DNA from: CAYLOC01 sp964385195
GTDB lineage: Bacteria; Actinomycetota; Actinomycetes; Propionibacteriales; Nocardioidaceae
Length of the DNA stretch: 9,365 nt
Reading direction: 5' to 3'
Assembly: GCA_964385195.1 (NCBI GenBank)
Contig: CAYLOC010000136.1
Location: forward strand, 1 to 9,365
Shown here: positions 8,277 to 9,365 of the stretch, in pieces
Layout: every line of letters starts with the position of its first letter
Numbering within the stretch: position 1 is the first letter of the stretch
Notes under the pieces: model-generated
Databases searched by the model: none
Seen by the model: only the letters and a program-made list of their open reading frames with translations
What the model was told of the DNA's origin: nothing
Translations under genes and position numbers: made by a program

Positions 8277-9341
8277 TCACGTGCCGACGACCCACTCGGC
8301 GTAGAAGATGCCCAGGCCGAGCGCCACGCAGATGCCGGACACGAGCCAGAACCGGATCGTGACGGTGATCTCCGCCCAGCCGCGCAGCTCGAAATGATGG
8401 TGCAGCGGAGCCATCCGGAACAGGCGCTTGCCCCGGGTGAGCTTGAAGTAGCCCACCTGCAGGATCACCGACATCGTGATGATCGCGAACAACCCGCCGA
8501 GGACCACCAGCAGCAGCTCGGTGCGGGTCATGATCGCCAGGCCGGCCAGCGCGCCTCCCAGCGACAGCGATCCGGTGTCGCCCATGATGATCTTCGCCGG
8601 CGCGGCGTTCCACCACAAGAAGCCGAAACAGGCACCGGTGAAGGCAGCGGCCAGGACGGCGAGGTCCAGCGGGTCGCGTATCTCGTTGTAGCACTTCGGG
8701 CCCGGGGTTACTTTGCAGAACTGGTTGTTCTGCCAGATACCCACGAGCATGTAGGCGCCGAACACCATCATCGCGCTGCCCGCGGCCAGCCCGTCGAGCC
8801 CGTCGGTGAGGTTCACCGCGTTGCTGGTGCCGGCGATCATGATCAGTACCCAGATGATGACCAGGATGACTGGCAGCTTCCAGTCCAGGACCCGGATGAA
8901 GGAGATCGCCGGCGAGGCCGGGGAATGCCCCCGGGCGTCCGGGAACTGCAGGCTCAGCCAGCCGAACGCGACCGCGATCACCGTCTGCCCCGTGATCTTG
9001 GCCTTGCTGCGCAGGCCGAGGCTGCGCTGCTTGGAGATCTTGATGTAGTCGTCGAGGAACCCCACCAGGCCCATGCCGACGAACAACCCGAGCAAGAGGT
9101 ACGCCGACACCGACGGCTCGTGGCCGGTGATGAGCTTGGACAGGAAGTACCCCACGACGACCGCGATGATGATCACCAGCCCACCCATCGTGGGTGTCCC
9201 CCGCTTGACGTGGTGCGAGGTGGGACCGTCATCGCGGATGAGCTGGCCGTATCCCTTCCGCACCAGGACGGAGATGGCCACGCGGGTGCCGAGCAGGGTC
9301 AGCACCAGGGCGAGCGCACCGGCCAGCAGGACCGCCTTCAT
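8277..9341 (-). CDS. mraY: phospho-MurNAc-pentapeptide transferase MraY
   Basis: MraY is the integral membrane enzyme that transfers phospho-MurNAc-pentapeptide to undecaprenyl phosphate, forming lipid I. The 354-residue product has about ten membrane helices. Motifs: GTPTMGG (48-54), GFLDDYIK (94-101) with the Mg-binding pair D97/D98, NAVNLTDGLDGLA (174-186), NAAPAKIIMGDTGSLSLGG (245-263) with D255, and FRMAPLHHHFELRGW (308-322) with the HHH motif. Length matches the family. The extracytoplasmic loop around 203-225 (NNQFCKVTPGPKCYNEIRD) carries two Cys residues. The ATG at 9341 has AGGA about 10 bases upstream and may share ATGA with the end of murF. It is the first complete gene of the window in transcription order and is probably co-transcribed with murD. 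Confidence 0.97.
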   Translation of the reverse strand: MKAVLLAGALALVLTLLGTRVAISVLVRKGYGQLIRDDGPTSHHVKRGTPTMGGLVIIIAVVVGYFLSKLITGHEPSVSAYLLLGLFVGMGLVGFLDDYIKISKQRSLGLRSKAKITGQTVIAVAFGWLSLQFPDARGHSPASPAISFIRVLDWKLPVILVIIWVLIMIAGTSNAVNLTDGLDGLAAGSAMMVFGAYMLVGIWQNNQFCKVTPGPKCYNEIRDPLDLAVLAAAFTGACFGFLWWNAAPAKIIMGDTGSLSLGGALAGLAIMTRTELLLVVLGGLFAIITMSVILQVGYFKLTRGKRLFRMAPLHHHFELRGWAEITVTIRFWLVSGICVALGLGIFYAEWVVGT

Positions 9342-9364
9342 GGCGTCTCATCCTGCGCGTCGGC
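9338..9364 (-). CDS. possible C-terminal end of murF (fragment)
   Basis: Eight codons (ADAQDETP) run in from the window edge to a TGA at 9340-9338 that shares ATGA with the mraY start, the same junction type as murG-murC and murC-ftsQ. murF is the usual gene upstream of mraY in actinobacteria. The fragment is too short to recognise, and another frame also ends nearby, so this rests on context alone. Confidence 0.3.
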   Translation of the reverse strand, partial: ADAQDETP

Positions 9365-9365
9365 A

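Overview
The window is a high-GC stretch of a dcw (division and cell wall) cluster, with every recognisable gene on the minus strand. The order mraY-murD-ftsW-murG-murC-ftsQ-ftsZ-pgeF, the GTG starts, the ATGA stop/start overlaps and the FtsZ tail ending DVPDFLK point to an actinobacterium (Actinomycetota). Some MurC stretches (SARRMQHRG, YDSYAHHPAEIVGD) recall Propionibacteriales such as Nocardioides relatives, but that placement is from memory and tentative. The cluster reads from the right edge of the window to the left.

Region by region, in transcription order: a few codons that may be the end of murF (9338-9364); mraY (9341-8277), lipid I synthesis; murD (8251-6776), D-glutamate ligase; a 46-bp spacer with a perfect 9-bp hairpin; ftsW (6729-5479), the septal glycan polymerase; murG (5473-4385), lipid II synthesis; murC (4388-2964), L-alanine ligase; ftsQ (2967-2233), a divisome scaffold; a 361-bp spacer (2232-1872) with a 100-N gap, a likely ftsZ promoter and an overlapping palindrome; ftsZ (1871-689); and pgeF (686-1, cut by the window edge), a multicopper-polyphenol-oxidase/laccase-domain protein.

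Together the genes make lipid II (MurC and MurD build the UDP-MurNAc peptide, MraY and MurG assemble the lipid-linked monomer) and place it in the septum (FtsQ, FtsW, FtsZ). Tight junctions suggest one transcript with translational coupling from mraY to ftsQ, and ftsZ probably has an additional promoter of its own.

I found no mobile element, CRISPR array, RNA gene or undescribed system. The notable anomalies are: (1) ftsZ as given is broken by an apparent 35-nt deletion that removes exactly the GTP-binding T4 signature loop and shifts the frame; (2) the 100-N gap is flanked on both sides by the same 18 bases, so it is probably an artefact joining two overlapping contigs; (3) PgeF has Gly where the family has its first metal-binding His; (4) a strong hairpin sits just upstream of the ftsW ribosome binding site. 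The first two lie within about 450 bp of each other and suggest that this part of the assembly is unreliable.
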